A DNA stretch of 28,215 nt from the IMG/VR virus record IMGVR_UViG_3300031162_000755, positions 1 to 28,215 of that record; one strand, written 5' to 3'. A program made the position numbers and the translations under genes. The first letter of the stretch is position 1. Each line of letters opens with the position of its first letter. The DNA is from a virus. Positions 27,370 to 28,215 of the stretch are shown piece by piece. Under the pieces are notes generated by a model. It had not been told where the DNA came from and made no database searches. It saw only the letters and a list, made by a program, of their open reading frames with translations.

Positions 27370-27456
27370 TTTTCCACAACTTTTCCACAACTAAAACAGC
27401 CTCAATTATCAATGTTATCCACAGTTTATCCACATTTTATCCATAAGTTTTCCACA
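27370..27456 (+). other. DnaA-box array, candidate replication origin
   Basis: Six 9-mers lie in the same orientation: TTTTCCACA at 27370 and 27381 (11-bp tandem repeat), perfect TTATCCACA at 27415 and 27426, TTATCCATA at 27437 and TTTTCCACA at 27448. Next to them lie the C8/C5/C7 tracts, and an AT-rich stretch follows. Host DnaA binding is the natural prediction. Confidence 0.6.
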
Positions 27457-27588
27457 GGCTAAAGAATTATTAATTGTTCCTCGCAACTTTAATAACTACA
27501 AACACTACTCACTATTTGCAAAACAACAACCTCTACAACATATATCAAGTCAAAACCAATACATCACTACCATAAAACGATTACCACA

Positions 27589-27608
27589 TTAATTCATTCG
27601 TGAATTAA
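27589..27608. other. Hairpin with TTCG loop
   Basis: TTAATTCA-TTCG-TGAATTAA is a perfect 8-bp inverted repeat around a 4-nt loop. It could be an RNA tetraloop hairpin or a protein-binding dyad. Confidence 0.45.
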
Positions 27609-27949
27609 CACTGTAACTATTGCTGTAGAGACTGGAGTTTTTACTTACCCAATCACCACATAAAATAGTTAATAACTCCTCAATTAATGATCTAATCAAC
27701 AAATTTCTAACAGTGTAGAAGTAATAGTTTTAACTATAGAAGTCATAATCGCTATTAGTTGTTTTATTGTATGTATTAACCTCAAACATGTTAGTAGTTT
27801 AAGTTGTTATTGAGTGTTAGAAATCGATATTTATTATCGGAAAGAAGTTGTTATCGTTGTAGTATTTTCTGATATCAAACAACGCTATTAATTGTTATTG
27901 GGAAGTAAACTATAGCTACTGAATATCAACTGATATTGGTTAATATATT

Positions 27950-27995
27950 AAGATGCACGAGCTGGAACCGTCGTGGGGCATCTTTTTGTTTTTGT
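27950..27995 (+). terminator. Plus-strand terminator with no gene upstream
   Basis: AAGATG-CACGA, loop gctggaaccg, then TCGTG-ggg-CATCTT forms an 11-bp stem with a 3-nt bulge, followed by TTTTTGTTTTTG. It is more GC-rich than its surroundings. Since about 800 bp upstream lack a plus-strand gene, it may end a non-coding RNA. GGGCATCTTT can alternatively pair with AAAGATGCCC at 28007-28016. Confidence 0.65.
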
Positions 27996-28087
27996 TAACC
28001 ATCTTTAAAGATGCCCTTTATTTTACCAGGTAATTTATATTTTGTCTATATTAAATATTTAAGGTTGTTATTGTATGAAAATAGGTG

Positions 28088-28116
28088 TTTACATTATAAC
28101 TATAACAGGTTATAGT
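28088..28116 (+). promoter_or_regulatory. Early plus-strand promoter with operator dyad
   Basis: TTTACA, 17 bp, TATAGT: a strong sigma70-type promoter 32 bp before the ATG at 28148. A perfect dyad ACTATAA-cagg-TTATAGT (28099-28116) covers the spacer and the whole -10 box, so a repressor bound there would block RNA polymerase. Confidence 0.65.
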
Positions 28117-28147
28117 ATTAACATCTTAAACAAAAGGAGTTATCGAA

Positions 28148-28215
28148 ATGAAAGAGTTGAGAGACCGAGTACAATCTATTGCTAATGAAATTACAGAAGG
28201 GGAATATGATGTGTC
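28148..28215 (+). CDS. First gene of the next plus-strand block, cut by the window end
   Basis: AAGGAG lies 8 nt before the ATG; 22 codons are visible, starting MKELRDRVQSIANEITEGEY and continuing DV. The frame is open to the window edge. No family can be called from so little, but promoter, ribosome site and start are all well formed. It probably begins the early transcript that continues beyond the window. Confidence 0.6.
   Translation, partial: MKELRDRVQSIANEITEGEYDV

Larger units (their letters stand above)
27290..28060. other. Non-coding control region
   Basis: About 940 bp between the minus-strand small operon and the next plus-strand gene hold no credible coding frame. The region contains G-rich and C-rich tracts (27292-27313, 27340-27365), a DnaA-box array, many AT-rich dyads (27589-27608, 27724-27737, 27922-27937, 27940-27951), GTTGTTAT[TC]G-type repeats (27803, 27847, 28064, with a variant at 27891), a plus-strand terminator and the early promoter. 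The mix fits an origin plus divergent transcription control. Confidence 0.7.

Noticed and set aside
27370-27456. CRISPR-like short repeats
   Set aside because: Units of 9-11 bp without spacers of constant length; they match DnaA boxes instead.
27480-27960. Short AT-rich open frames in the control region
   Set aside because: All are short, without ribosome sites or protein-like composition.
1-28215. Lysogeny module or attachment site
   Set aside because: No integrase, excisionase or repressor and no tRNA-like att core is visible in this window; absence outside the window cannot be judged.

Overview
The window is a large part of the genome of a tailed dsDNA phage (or a prophage-like contig) with P22-type podovirus virion logic. 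I see a P22-type portal, a scaffold, an N4-gp56-type major capsid protein, a gp4-like adaptor, a gp10-like DNA stabilisation protein and three consecutive large ejection-type proteins. The DNA is AT-rich. Shine-Dalgarno sites are strong, genes overlap as TAATG or ATGA, and sigma70-like promoters are visible, so the host is a bacterium, probably AT-rich and Gram-negative. I cannot name it. No integrase, repressor, DNA polymerase or clear endolysin is in the window; those would lie beyond the ends.

Layout. (1) Positions 1-5904, plus strand, early and replication block: a hexapeptide-repeat protein cut by the window edge, an unknown protein, a staphylococcal-nuclease-like protein, two small replication-context proteins, an AEP primase with a C-terminal CHC2 zinc finger, a 59-aa protein, a dUTPase-like fragment cut short by an HNH-AP2 homing endonuclease gene, a DUF3310 protein, a DnaB/RecA-fold helicase, a RusA-like resolvase and an unknown protein. 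The block ends in a bidirectional terminator shared with the converging late block. (2) Positions 5978-26201, minus strand, late block, transcribed right to left: 72-aa coiled-coil protein, TerS, a coiled-coil/membrane protein, TerL, a scrambled spike-base-like gene, portal, scaffold, capsid, accessory capsid protein, a 56-aa protein, adaptor, a 108-aa protein, tail fibre/spike, DUF5675, a triplicated-start protein, gp10-like protein, a beta-sandwich protein, a GNAT-like protein and three ejection proteins. (3) Positions 26553-27204, minus strand, a small operon (leader peptide, DUF6321-like protein, one-TM protein, 13-aa Lys-rich peptide) ending in a terminator. (4) Positions 27205-28147, a non-coding control region of about 940 bp with DnaA boxes, C/G tracts, dyads, a plus-strand terminator with no gene before it, and a strong plus-strand promoter. 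(5) From 28148, the first plus-strand gene of the next early block, cut by the window end.

The most unusual signals are a textbook H-type pseudoknot (two 9-bp stems) that could form the exact 5' end of the terminase operon mRNA; a gene beside the portal built from nested duplications plus an 81-bp copy of the portal gene; two late promoters sharing one 30-bp architecture with a DnaA-box-like core; and a possible origin with a DnaA-box array next to C/G-rich tracts. Local duplication is a recurring theme (spike-like gene, triplicated gene start, nuclease tail, tail-fibre modules, hexapeptide repeats).
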